Shown here piece by piece: positions 19,209 to 28,188 of a stretch of DNA of 36,799 nucleotides. This DNA comes from Bacteroides sp. SM23_62 (GTDB lineage: Bacteria > Bacteroidota > Bacteroidia > Bacteroidales > SM23-62). Position 1 is the stretch's first letter. Every line of letters starts with the position of its first letter. The DNA lies in NCBI GenBank assembly GCA_001303955.1, contig LJUP01000011.1, forward strand, positions 1-36,799, read 5' to 3'. Both the position numbers and the translations under genes were made by a program. The notes beneath the pieces are model-generated. The model did not search any database. It saw nothing but the letters and a program-made list of their open reading frames with translations, and had not been told where the DNA came from.

Positions 19209-21599
19209 TTATTCATATTTCAAAGTCTCGGCGGGTTTTGTTTGAGCCGCTTTGAGTGTCTGGGAACTGATGGTCAGCAGTCCAACAAGGACAACGATAA
19301 ATACCCCGGCCAGGATGGTACCAATCCCGAAATCCACCCTCTTCGACATATACTGAAGCCATAAATTATTGGCTAAATATGCTATGATGCCACCGATGAC
19401 TGCGGCTATCAACATCAACCACAGGTATGACCTTGAAACCAGGAAGATAATTTGATTTACTTCCGCACCGAAAACTTTTCTTATACCGATCTCCTTCGTT
19501 CGTGTCTGTGTACTGTAGGTAGCCATTCCCAGCAGGCCGAAGCCGGCAATAATGATGGCCAGCAGTGTGGCAAAACCTACGGTATACATGATATCCTCAA
19601 AGAACGTGTAGTAATATTTAATCCTGTCATCCAGGAAATCTCCATCAAAATCATGGTATGGATCAATTTTTTTCCACGCTCTCTCCAGTTTACTGACAGT
19701 AGCCTGCATATCAGGGGTATCCAGCCGAAGGAAAGCATGAAAATATCTGTCAGGAAGATATCTTAACAGCAAGGGTTTCAGATTAAGAAACACAGCAGCG
19801 TACTGATAATTCTTAATGATACCAATGATTTCGACCACGGTTGAATCATCCAGGATCAGGGTGGTCCCAAGGGCTTCCTGCGGGGTTCCCAGCTGGAAAT
19901 GTTCAACGGTCATTTCACTGGCAATGACAAATTTCTCATTTTCCGTACTCATATTTTCAGGGAAGTTTTCCCCGGCAATCAATTCCAATCCCATGGTTTC
20001 AATATAATTCTCATCGACCGAAAAGTAATTGGCATTATATTTTTCATCTTCCGTTTTCAATCTGATATCAACCCCCCATATATTTCCCTGAGACGGAATA
20101 TGTGATGTTGCAGATATGTTAACCACTTCGGGAAACTGGCTGTATTCAGCTTTCACCCTGGTGATATCTTTTCCCTGCAGATCTATATCATATACCACTT
20201 CATCATCAAAACCCAGATCGGAATTGATCATGAAGTTCATTTGCCTGAAGATCAAAAGGATTGAAATAATGAATACCATGGAGAACACGAACTGGGTAAC
20301 AAGCAATATCTTCCTGAGCGTGATACGGCTGAAGAACCTGACATTGGTAATGCCCTTAAGTACAAATACCGGTTTGAAAGCGGAAATGAATACGGCAGGC
20401 AGTACACCTGATAGTAAACCGGTAACCAGGGCAAAGACAAGGAACCAGATATAGATCTTAATATTCTGCTCCGGCCTGATCTCGAGCAGCGACATCATCT
20501 GCATACCGGAGAAAGCCGGCAATAAATATTGTAACAAGGCGAATGCCAGGAGCAGTGAAATGACAGCTATCACTACTGCTTCAAGCAGGAACTGAATGAT
20601 CACCTGGGATCTGGTTGCCCCAAATGTCTTTCTCACACCCACTTCTTTTGCCCTTAGCAGGGAACGGGCTACTGAGAGGCTGGTATAATTAAAGGCAGCA
20701 GATATAATGATTACCAGGGCCAGTCCACCCATGAACAAAATGAATACTTTGGGCAGGAAAGTACCTATTTCATTGCCCAGTAACGGACCCGGGACGATTT
20801 TGTCCAGCGGCTGGAGATAGAAAGATAAATTATGTTCATCATCGTCTTTGTACTTTTCAATACTAATCTGATCAAGTATCTGTTGTATGTTGTCAAGGTC
20901 AGCATCTTCGTGGAGGAGAAGATAGATCCAGCTTCCCCAGGAAGTTGTCCAGTTGTTGACAAATCTTGGTTCATCCCTTTGTTGATCAAGGATCTCAAGG
21001 GTGGATAGGGATATCAACGCTTCAAACTGGATATGGGATTTTTCACTCGTTTCGGCCACGACACCTTTCACCTCATATGCTCCGAGCGTATCGATCTCTA
21101 TAAACTTTCCTATAGGATCTTCATCGCCAAAAAACTTATCGGCAGTCTCACTGCTCAGCACCATTGTATATGGTTCGTCCAGAATTTCCTCCGCCGAACC
21201 ATCCTGCAGCTGAAAATCAAAGACGTCAAAGAATGCAGTGCTGGTATACAAACCATTAAATGCCAGGCGAGTATCATTATACAGGCCTTCCCCACTGAAA
21301 GTGCTATTTAGAATGGCTACCTTCTCTGCAACGGCATAATTATCCCGAAGTTCTGTACCTAAAGGATAAGGACTGGAAGCCATCTTCAGGGAAATATTTA
21401 ATGTACTATCCACATGCTGAATCCTGCAGATCCTCTCCTTTTTCGTATGCATTTTATCGTAGGAAAACTGGTCCAGAATGACCACAATGATCAGCATGCA
21501 GACCGACATACTCAGTGACAGTCCAAAAATATTAATCAATGAAAATCCTTTATATCTGATGACATTCCTGAAGGCAGTAATGAGGAAATTTTTAATCAT
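19209..21599 (-). CDS. MacB/FtsX-like ABC transporter permease (Bacteroidetes two-FtsX-domain type)
   Basis: N-terminal 'MIKNFLITAFRNVIRYKGFSLINIFGLSLSMSVCMLII'; 'SLLRAKEVGVRKTFGATRSQVIIQFLLEAVVIA'; second FtsX block 'TYSTQTRTKEIGIRKVFGAEVNQIIFLVSRSYLWLM'. Confidence 0.95.
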   Translation of the reverse strand: MIKNFLITAFRNVIRYKGFSLINIFGLSLSMSVCMLIIVVILDQFSYDKMHTKKERICRIQHVDSTLNISLKMASSPYPLGTELRDNYAVAEKVAILNSTFSGEGLYNDTRLAFNGLYTSTAFFDVFDFQLQDGSAEEILDEPYTMVLSSETADKFFGDEDPIGKFIEIDTLGAYEVKGVVAETSEKSHIQFEALISLSTLEILDQQRDEPRFVNNWTTSWGSWIYLLLHEDADLDNIQQILDQISIEKYKDDDEHNLSFYLQPLDKIVPGPLLGNEIGTFLPKVFILFMGGLALVIIISAAFNYTSLSVARSLLRAKEVGVRKTFGATRSQVIIQFLLEAVVIAVISLLLAFALLQYLLPAFSGMQMMSLLEIRPEQNIKIYIWFLVFALVTGLLSGVLPAVFISAFKPVFVLKGITNVRFFSRITLRKILLVTQFVFSMVFIISILLIFRQMNFMINSDLGFDDEVVYDIDLQGKDITRVKAEYSQFPEVVNISATSHIPSQGNIWGVDIRLKTEDEKYNANYFSVDENYIETMGLELIAGENFPENMSTENEKFVIASEMTVEHFQLGTPQEALGTTLILDDSTVVEIIGIIKNYQYAAVFLNLKPLLLRYLPDRYFHAFLRLDTPDMQATVSKLERAWKKIDPYHDFDGDFLDDRIKYYYTFFEDIMYTVGFATLLAIIIAGFGLLGMATYSTQTRTKEIGIRKVFGAEVNQIIFLVSRSYLWLMLIAAVIGGIIAYLANNLWLQYMSKRVDFGIGTILAGVFIVVLVGLLTISSQTLKAAQTKPAETLKYE

Positions 21600-21680
21600 A
21601 ATAAAACACTGTTAATGCTATTCGTATTTGACGATTACCCGCTGGAATTGTCCCCTAAACCTGGAGGGTGAATTAAACCA

Positions 21681-21887
21681 AGCTGCACATATAAAATTAC
21701 GATTAATTTTCTCAAACCCTGCTGTTGTTTAATATCCTAAAGCTGAATATCTTCTCTGACGGTCATAAGAGCTTTCGATCCATTCAAAGATTGAAAGCCG
21801 GGCTTGGTCTTTATTAACCTAACTCTTTGAGTAAATCCGCTCAACCTTGATTGTCCTGAAAAAGCCTTCTGCAACAGCGCTATTTGG
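21681..21887 (-). pseudogene. Degenerate C-terminal remnant of an IS3-family transposase (OrfB/rve domain)
   Basis: Reverse-strand reading, one frame, with internal stops: PNSAVAEGFFRTIKVERIYSKS*VNKDQARLSIFEWIESSYDRQRRYSALGY*TTAGFEKINRNFICAA. Matches the well-known '(D)NAVAESFFKTLKxE...SIFEYIExxYNRxRRHSALGYxTPxEFE' tail of IS3-family transposases. Confidence 0.85.
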
Positions 21888-21974
21888 CTTTCAATAAATT
21901 ATTCTTTAACTTTTTATTTTTTATGGAATCCTTCTGCTTGTATATGCAAGTATCTTGTTAAATAACAAATTATT

Positions 21975-24900
21975 ATGAAAAGAATGAGGTCAAAGTCTTT
22001 CCTGTTTCTGGCTGGAATGCTGATGATAATTGCCATGGCCTGGATAGGTTTCAACTGTCAGGGCAGAATTAATACGTCCCAGAGAATTCTTAACAAAATT
22101 GGAATTACTCGAGGTATTTGTGTTTTACTGGGGGATATAAGCGGTAAACTGGCAATAAGCCTTGCACAAAAAAGTGAGTTATTGATTTATGTACAATTAA
22201 CCAGCGCGGAGGATGTAAAAGTTGCACGCCAGGTGATAGATTCAGCCGGATTTTATGGAACACGTATCTTCGTCGAGAAAGGCCCGTTATCAAGGGTGCA
22301 TCTTGCTGATAATCTTGCTGATGCTCTTATTGCAATGGGCGAAGAAACAAATATTTCCGAGTCAGAGGTACTCCGGGTCCTGTGTCCCCGGGGAATAGCA
22401 TTATTGGATGGGAAAGAACTGGTAAAACCATTTCCTGAAGGAATAGATGACTGGAGTCATCCATATCATGGCCCGGATAACAATCCGCAATCCAATGACA
22501 TGATTGCCCGGGCACCTTATCTGACACAATTCCTGGCCGAACCATATTATGCACCATTGACACAGGTGGCAGTAGCTTCGGAAGGCCGTTTGTTCAAGGC
22601 TTTTGGCAACATAGCCTTTCACGTGCGTGAAGAAGCACTGCTTAATTCACTGGTAGCATTTAATGGTTACAATGGTACGATGCTCTGGAAACGAAGGCTT
22701 ACGCCTGGTGTTATGATTCACCGCAATACCATGATAGCCACTCCCGGTAAATTGTATGTAGGAGATGACAAGAGTTGCAAGGTTATCGACGCTGCCACCG
22801 GCCAGTTAAAAGACGAGATCGTTCCTCCCATAAATTTGGCTGGGGGTACATTCTGGAAGTGGATGGCGCTTGAGGACGGGATTCTTTACGCACTCGTTGG
22901 AGAACAGGAACAGAAAGATCCTGTTGTACGTCAACGCAGAGAAGCACACGGCTGGCCATGGGACCCCCTCTCGAAAGGTTTCAACCAGCCTGAGAATCCG
23001 TGGGGATTCGGACACAACTTATTGGCTATTAATCCGAAAACAAAAAAGGTACTATGGAGCCATCGGGAAGCTGAAAGTATCGACAGCCGTGCCCTCTGTA
23101 TGAAGAACGGGCAGATCTATATCTATAAGCATGGATCATTCCTGGCATGCCTGGATGCAAAAACCGGTAATGATATCTGGAGAAAGACACCGGATAATGA
23201 CCCTGGATTATTCACGGCACTCGGTGATTATTTGCATCGACAGGACTGGCGTACCAATTGGCGGACTACAGCCTATCTCAAGTGCAGTGATAAAGCACTT
23301 TACTTTGCCGGTCCCACTGTCGGTAAACTGCTCGCCGTATCTGCTGAAGATGGCACTGTTCTCTGGGAAGATCCCTATGATAATTTTCAGTTGGTTATTC
23401 GTGACGATGGACTCTATGGCATAAGTGGTCAAATCGACGAGCATAAAAGCAAAAAGTTTGATCCACTTACGGGCGAAGTATTGGCTGAATTTGATACGGA
23501 ACGACGTGCCTGTGCACGTCCGAATGGAGCAGTTGATGCTATATTTTACCGTGCTTTGGGCGGTTCAACCCGCCTGGATATCAACAGTAAAAGCCCACAA
23601 TGGATTTCACCCATGCGGGCACAATGTCATGATGGCGTGACCATTGCCAATGGCCTTTTGTACTGGTGGCCATCAGTCTGTGATTGCCAGAATACAATAT
23701 ATGGTTTTACCTGCCTTGGACCGGCTTCAGATTTTGATTACAGTAAAACAGCCACTGAAAGGGACCGGTTGGAACAAGGTGATCTGACACATATCGCCAG
23801 CCTGGATGAATCACCTGCAGACTGGCCCACCTTTCGGGCAAATAACCACTGTGATGTCACTACGGAAGCAGTGATTTCCGAATTTAATGACCGGCTCTGG
23901 TGGTTTGCACCTGCTACGGAATTTATCCCGACTGCCCCTGTCACAGTTGGTGATCTTGTGTTTTTCAGTGGTTCCAACGGCATGGTGTGGGCCCTTGACG
24001 CAGCTTCAGGGAATGTCCAATGGAAGGCATATACAGGAGGACCGGTCCGATTTCCGCCGACTGTTTGGAAGGGACGTGTGCTGGTGGGTTCCGGTGATGG
24101 ATGGGTGTATGCATTCGAGGCCCGGACCGGGCAATTGTTATGGAGGTTTGATGCAGCCCCCGAATATCGCAAAATACCTGTGTATGGTTCATTAATGTCC
24201 ACCTGGCCGGTTGCCAGCGGAGTGATTGTTGAAGATGGTGTTGCCTATTTTGCAGCTGGTATTGTAAATTATGATGGTATTCACGTATACGCGCTTGATG
24301 CAGCAACTGGAAAGATCAAATGGCAGAATAATACATCCGGACATCTGGATCCTGAGGCTCGCACCGGTGTAAGTGTACAGGGACATATGTTAATTCATAA
24401 TGGTAAGCTCTACATGGCAGGAGGGACTTCTGTTTCACCGGCAGTTTTTGATCTTGCAGACGGAAAATGCCTCAATGATCCGGCACCGCTTAAATTATGT
24501 GGCTCAAGCAGCCCGAGGGGACAGGAACTTTATAAGATAGGTGATAAGGTTGTAGCCTCCGGTATGCCTTTATACGGACACCCAGAATACCCTGTATATG
24601 ATCCTACCGTCACAAATAAAATGTTACATACATCTGCCGGGGGTCGCGATGTAGTTATTATGAATAACCGAAAGATTATGTGTTTTAACAAAATCGATAA
24701 ACAAATATTAAATAACGCTGTGTACGACCCGGCTGATGAAGCATTTTTCATGAGTCCAGGCTGGGGAAAATTGAGTATTGAGGATCAGCCATTATGGGAG
24801 TACGATGGGGGAGAAATAGTAGCCATAGCCCGGTGTAAAAATGCCGTAATCTTTACCAGGAAGCCTGCTGAAAGAACCGCTGGCGGCCAGGCAACCTCCA

Positions 24901-25058
24901 TGGCTGCGCTGGATATCCACAACGGTAAAAACCTATGGAACTGGAATCCGGCACTACCATCTTCTCCGGTTTCCTGGGGTTTGGCTGTAGACCACAGCGG
25001 TCGAATCATTGTCACGCTTGAAGATGGCCAGGTCATGTGCTTCGGTGAAAATAATTAG
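21975..25058 (+). CDS. Exported fusion: N-terminal methyltransferase-like Rossmann region + PQQ-type beta-propeller repeats
   Basis: Signal/anchor 'KSFLFLAGMLMIIAMAWIGF'; 'GICVLLGDISGKLAISLAQKSELLIYVQLTSAEDVKVARQVIDSAGFYGTRIFVEKGPLSRVHLADNLADALIA...VLRVLCPRGIALLDG' is methyltransferase-like; repeated 'VWALDAASGNVQWKAYTGGPVRFPPTVWKGRVLVGSGDGWVYAFEARTGQLLWRFD' are PQQ/BamB-like propeller blades. Confidence 0.85.
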   Translation: MKRMRSKSFLFLAGMLMIIAMAWIGFNCQGRINTSQRILNKIGITRGICVLLGDISGKLAISLAQKSELLIYVQLTSAEDVKVARQVIDSAGFYGTRIFVEKGPLSRVHLADNLADALIAMGEETNISESEVLRVLCPRGIALLDGKELVKPFPEGIDDWSHPYHGPDNNPQSNDMIARAPYLTQFLAEPYYAPLTQVAVASEGRLFKAFGNIAFHVREEALLNSLVAFNGYNGTMLWKRRLTPGVMIHRNTMIATPGKLYVGDDKSCKVIDAATGQLKDEIVPPINLAGGTFWKWMALEDGILYALVGEQEQKDPVVRQRREAHGWPWDPLSKGFNQPENPWGFGHNLLAINPKTKKVLWSHREAESIDSRALCMKNGQIYIYKHGSFLACLDAKTGNDIWRKTPDNDPGLFTALGDYLHRQDWRTNWRTTAYLKCSDKALYFAGPTVGKLLAVSAEDGTVLWEDPYDNFQLVIRDDGLYGISGQIDEHKSKKFDPLTGEVLAEFDTERRACARPNGAVDAIFYRALGGSTRLDINSKSPQWISPMRAQCHDGVTIANGLLYWWPSVCDCQNTIYGFTCLGPASDFDYSKTATERDRLEQGDLTHIASLDESPADWPTFRANNHCDVTTEAVISEFNDRLWWFAPATEFIPTAPVTVGDLVFFSGSNGMVWALDAASGNVQWKAYTGGPVRFPPTVWKGRVLVGSGDGWVYAFEARTGQLLWRFDAAPEYRKIPVYGSLMSTWPVASGVIVEDGVAYFAAGIVNYDGIHVYALDAATGKIKWQNNTSGHLDPEARTGVSVQGHMLIHNGKLYMAGGTSVSPAVFDLADGKCLNDPAPLKLCGSSSPRGQELYKIGDKVVASGMPLYGHPEYPVYDPTVTNKMLHTSAGGRDVVIMNNRKIMCFNKIDKQILNNAVYDPADEAFFMSPGWGKLSIEDQPLWEYDGGEIVAIARCKNAVIFTRKPAERTAGGQATSMAALDIHNGKNLWNWNPALPSSPVSWGLAVDHSGRIIVTLEDGQVMCFGENN

Positions 25059-25089
25059 GTTGAGGTGGTTTGCTTATTTGACCTGAGAT

Positions 25090-26244
25090 ATGAAAAAAAC
25101 ACCAGATCCTGACAGAATTAGATATGGAGGATTGATCCTGTTGATCTTTCTGTGGATTTGTTGTCATTGCCATACGGTATTCGCATGCAGGTACAATGTT
25201 CGAGAAACAGGCTTTGTTGATCTTGGCGACAAACCCTATTGTTTTTACGGCTATATCAATGATAATACTCCGGAAGAAATTACTTTCCGCTTCAATCAAA
25301 TATTACATGCTCATCTGATTGATTGCAATATCCGGGCTGAAATTATCAATGCTGATCAGCAAAATGATCATCCTTCCATGGTATACATACATCAGTGGCA
25401 AATACAATCATTTCCTGCAGCGGTTCTGGTTTCACCGGATGGGCAATCCCTGGTCGTTACAATTGAAAAGAAGGATGAACCCTTCGAAAAAACACTTAGA
25501 TCGGCAATTGATGACATGGTTACCTCGGCAAAAAGAGAAGAAATCATACAGAAAACCATAGAAACGTATGGCGTGATACTGTTGATTGAAGGAGCAAATG
25601 CCAGGGAAAATGAACAGTTTCATAATGCTGCATCTCAAGCTGTCGAACTGATTAAAAGACAGATGAAATTCATGCCCAAACATATACTTCATCCCCCGGC
25701 TTTGATCTCACTGGAACCAGCATCCTTTGAAGAAGAGAAAATCCTGCTCTGGAGTCTAGGATTAAATGCAGATGATCTGGACAAGCCGCATGCGGCAGTC
25801 TTTTATGGGAAAGCCCGGTGGATAGGACCGCTGATGAAAGGCGGAGAAATCACCGAAAACAATCTGATCGGAATTCTGTCCATTGTTGGGGCTGACTGTG
25901 AATGCGGACTGGACATATCCTGGGTGCAGGGTACGATGTTGCCGATAAGATGGGATCAGCAAACGCAGGCTGAAGTATTTCAATCTCTGGAATTTGATCC
26001 TGAGAATCCAATGGTAAAGATGGAAATCAGCCGAATCCTGAATAAGGGATATTCTTCTTATCCCGGGGTTCCTTCAGGATATCAGGATGTTCCCGGCAAT
26101 GCTGAATCGTTTTCTACATCCTATATTGTCGATGAGGAGAAGACCCATATAAGGGTTTTAAAATATTCTTTTGCGGGATTTATAATCCTGATCCTGGTAA
26201 CGAGTTTTATTATCTTTATCAGAGCAAAAAGGAGAACCAATTGA
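25090..26244 (+). CDS. Membrane-anchored extracytoplasmic protein of unknown function (signal peptide, possibly thioredoxin-like regions, C-terminal TM)
   Basis: N-terminal hydrophobic segment, then 'ACRYNVRETGFVDLGDKPYCFYGYI'; 'QWQIQSFPAAVLVSPDGQSLVVTIE' resembles the cis-Pro region of a thioredoxin fold; 'GADCECGLDISWVQG'; C-terminal TM 'YSFAGFIILILVTSFIIFIRAKRR'. Confidence 0.65.
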   Translation: MKKTPDPDRIRYGGLILLIFLWICCHCHTVFACRYNVRETGFVDLGDKPYCFYGYINDNTPEEITFRFNQILHAHLIDCNIRAEIINADQQNDHPSMVYIHQWQIQSFPAAVLVSPDGQSLVVTIEKKDEPFEKTLRSAIDDMVTSAKREEIIQKTIETYGVILLIEGANARENEQFHNAASQAVELIKRQMKFMPKHILHPPALISLEPASFEEEKILLWSLGLNADDLDKPHAAVFYGKARWIGPLMKGGEITENNLIGILSIVGADCECGLDISWVQGTMLPIRWDQQTQAEVFQSLEFDPENPMVKMEISRILNKGYSSYPGVPSGYQDVPGNAESFSTSYIVDEEKTHIRVLKYSFAGFIILILVTSFIIFIRAKRRTN

Positions 26245-26295
26245 CGAAAACAAATGATCGAGCCTTGGTGACCTCTCTTCGAAAGCTAATTTATC

Positions 26296-27441
26296 ATGAT
26301 TATTCGCCTGATTATAAAAGAGATAGTATATAAAAAATTCAATTTTTTACTGGCCTTGCTGGGGGTAAGTTTTGCTGTGGCTTTTTTTGTATTCTTCTTC
26401 ACAGCCAATGAAGCTTCGACCAGAGAGACGATACGACTGACGAGGGATATGGGCTATAACCTCCGGATTATCCCGAAGGATACGGACATGAATATATTCT
26501 GGACCACAGGATATTCAGAATATACCATGCCTGAAGATTATGTGGATCGTTTCTTGCAGTTCAAGGATTTTTCCTTTGCTCATTTGACGGCAACCCTGCA
26601 GAAGAAAATAAGCTGGCAAAACAAAGAAGTTATTTTAACAGGGATCGCACCAGAGATTGAACCATCGGGAATTAAAAGAACAGCCATGATCTTCAGTATT
26701 GAACCAGCACAGGTATATGTTGGCTTTGAATTGGCAAAAGATCTGCAACTGAAGCAGGGGGACGAGATAGAGGTTCTCGGCAAATACTTCAGCATAAAGA
26801 AAACACTGTCCGAAACCGGAAGCATTGATGATATCAGGATTTATGGAACCCTGGCAGAATTCCAGGAAATGGTTGATTTAAAGGGCAGGATTAATGAAAT
26901 AATGGCACTGAATTGCCTTTGTCTTTCACCCGATGAAAATGATCCTTTGCCAATGTTAAGGGAACAATTGGATCAGGTTCTTCCTGAGGCCAAAGTAGTG
27001 ATGAATACTACTATTGCAAATGCACGTGAAAGACAGAGACACATGCTTGAAGAATATTTTGTCCTTACCACCATCATTGTGATAATTGTGATTGCTATAT
27101 GGATAGGATCACTCGCAATGATAAATGCAAAAGAAAGGGAAAAGGAAACAGGTATATTACGCGCCACAGGACACAGTGTCCTGAAAATATCATTCATTTT
27201 CCTTGGAAAAGCCCTGATAATCGGAATAATAGGTGCGATTATTGGTTATACAATCGGAACGGTTACAGCATTAAAACTCGGTCCAGGTATTTTCATGATC
27301 ACTAAAAATTCAATGAAACCCATATATTCATTATTGGCCTGGGCCATAATCTCTGCACCGGTTTTTACAATGTTATCAAGTTTCATACCCATATTGATAG
27401 CAGTAATGAAAGATCCGGCGGTCACACTCAGAAAGGAATAG
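26296..27441 (+). CDS. FtsX/MacB-like ABC transporter permease
   Basis: N-terminal TM 'FNFLLALLGVSFAVAFFVFFF', periplasmic insert, 'LAMINAKEREKETGILRATGHSVLKISFIFLGKALIIGIIGAIIGYTIG', terminal 'AVMKDPAVTLRKE'. Confidence 0.92.
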   Translation: MIIRLIIKEIVYKKFNFLLALLGVSFAVAFFVFFFTANEASTRETIRLTRDMGYNLRIIPKDTDMNIFWTTGYSEYTMPEDYVDRFLQFKDFSFAHLTATLQKKISWQNKEVILTGIAPEIEPSGIKRTAMIFSIEPAQVYVGFELAKDLQLKQGDEIEVLGKYFSIKKTLSETGSIDDIRIYGTLAEFQEMVDLKGRINEIMALNCLCLSPDENDPLPMLREQLDQVLPEAKVVMNTTIANARERQRHMLEEYFVLTTIIVIIVIAIWIGSLAMINAKEREKETGILRATGHSVLKISFIFLGKALIIGIIGAIIGYTIGTVTALKLGPGIFMITKNSMKPIYSLLAWAIISAPVFTMLSSFIPILIAVMKDPAVTLRKE

Positions 27442-27443
27442 GT

Positions 27444-28094
27444 ATGATTCAACTTGAAGATGTCAGTAAGATATTTGAATCACCCCTAAAACAGGTGGAG
27501 GTACTGATAAAAATCACCTTGGAGGTAAAGAATGGTGAATTTATAGTTGTCAAGGGTCCCAGTGGCAGTGGTAAAACGACCCTGCTCCTGAGTATTGGAG
27601 GAATGTTACGGCCAACCTCAGGAAATATAAGGATTAATGATAAAAACATTTATTTACTAAGTGATAGGGAGCGGACAAAATTCAGGGCACTGAATATCGG
27701 ATTTGTTTTTCAAATGTTTTATCTGATCCCTTATTTAAATGTTCTTGAGAATACCATGCTTTCTGGCGGATTGAAAGACATTGGGACAAAGCGCGGGAAG
27801 GCGTTAAAACTTGCTGAGGACCTGGGCTTATCGGACCGTGTCATGCACAGACCTTCTGAGCTCAGTGCAGGAGAATGCCAGAGGGTAGCATTGGCCAGAG
27901 CCCTGATCCATCAACCAGAAATAATCCTGGCTGATGAGCCAACAGGTAATCTCGATAAGGAAAATTCTTCAGAAGTAGTTCGCATCCTTGCACATTATCA
28001 TCAAAACGGTGGCACGGTAATTATGGCAACACACGGAGATGATGCAGATAAAATTGCCGATCGTATTATTCTTTTAAATAAAGGGGAAATTTGA
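27444..28094 (+). CDS. ABC transporter ATP-binding protein (LolD/MacB-like)
   Basis: Walker A GPSGSGKTTLL, signature LSAGECQRVALARAL, Walker B IILADEPTGNLD; 2 bp downstream of the FtsX permease. Confidence 0.95.
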   Translation: MIQLEDVSKIFESPLKQVEVLIKITLEVKNGEFIVVKGPSGSGKTTLLLSIGGMLRPTSGNIRINDKNIYLLSDRERTKFRALNIGFVFQMFYLIPYLNVLENTMLSGGLKDIGTKRGKALKLAEDLGLSDRVMHRPSELSAGECQRVALARALIHQPEIILADEPTGNLDKENSSEVVRILAHYHQNGGTVIMATHGDDADKIADRIILLNKGEI

Positions 28095-28188
28095 AAATAT
28101 TATTTCATACAGATGAAAAATAATCCAGCTGCATGAGGATATTTAACAATGCAAATGTCGAAGCAGTGTTTTGTTATCTTTATGCTAT

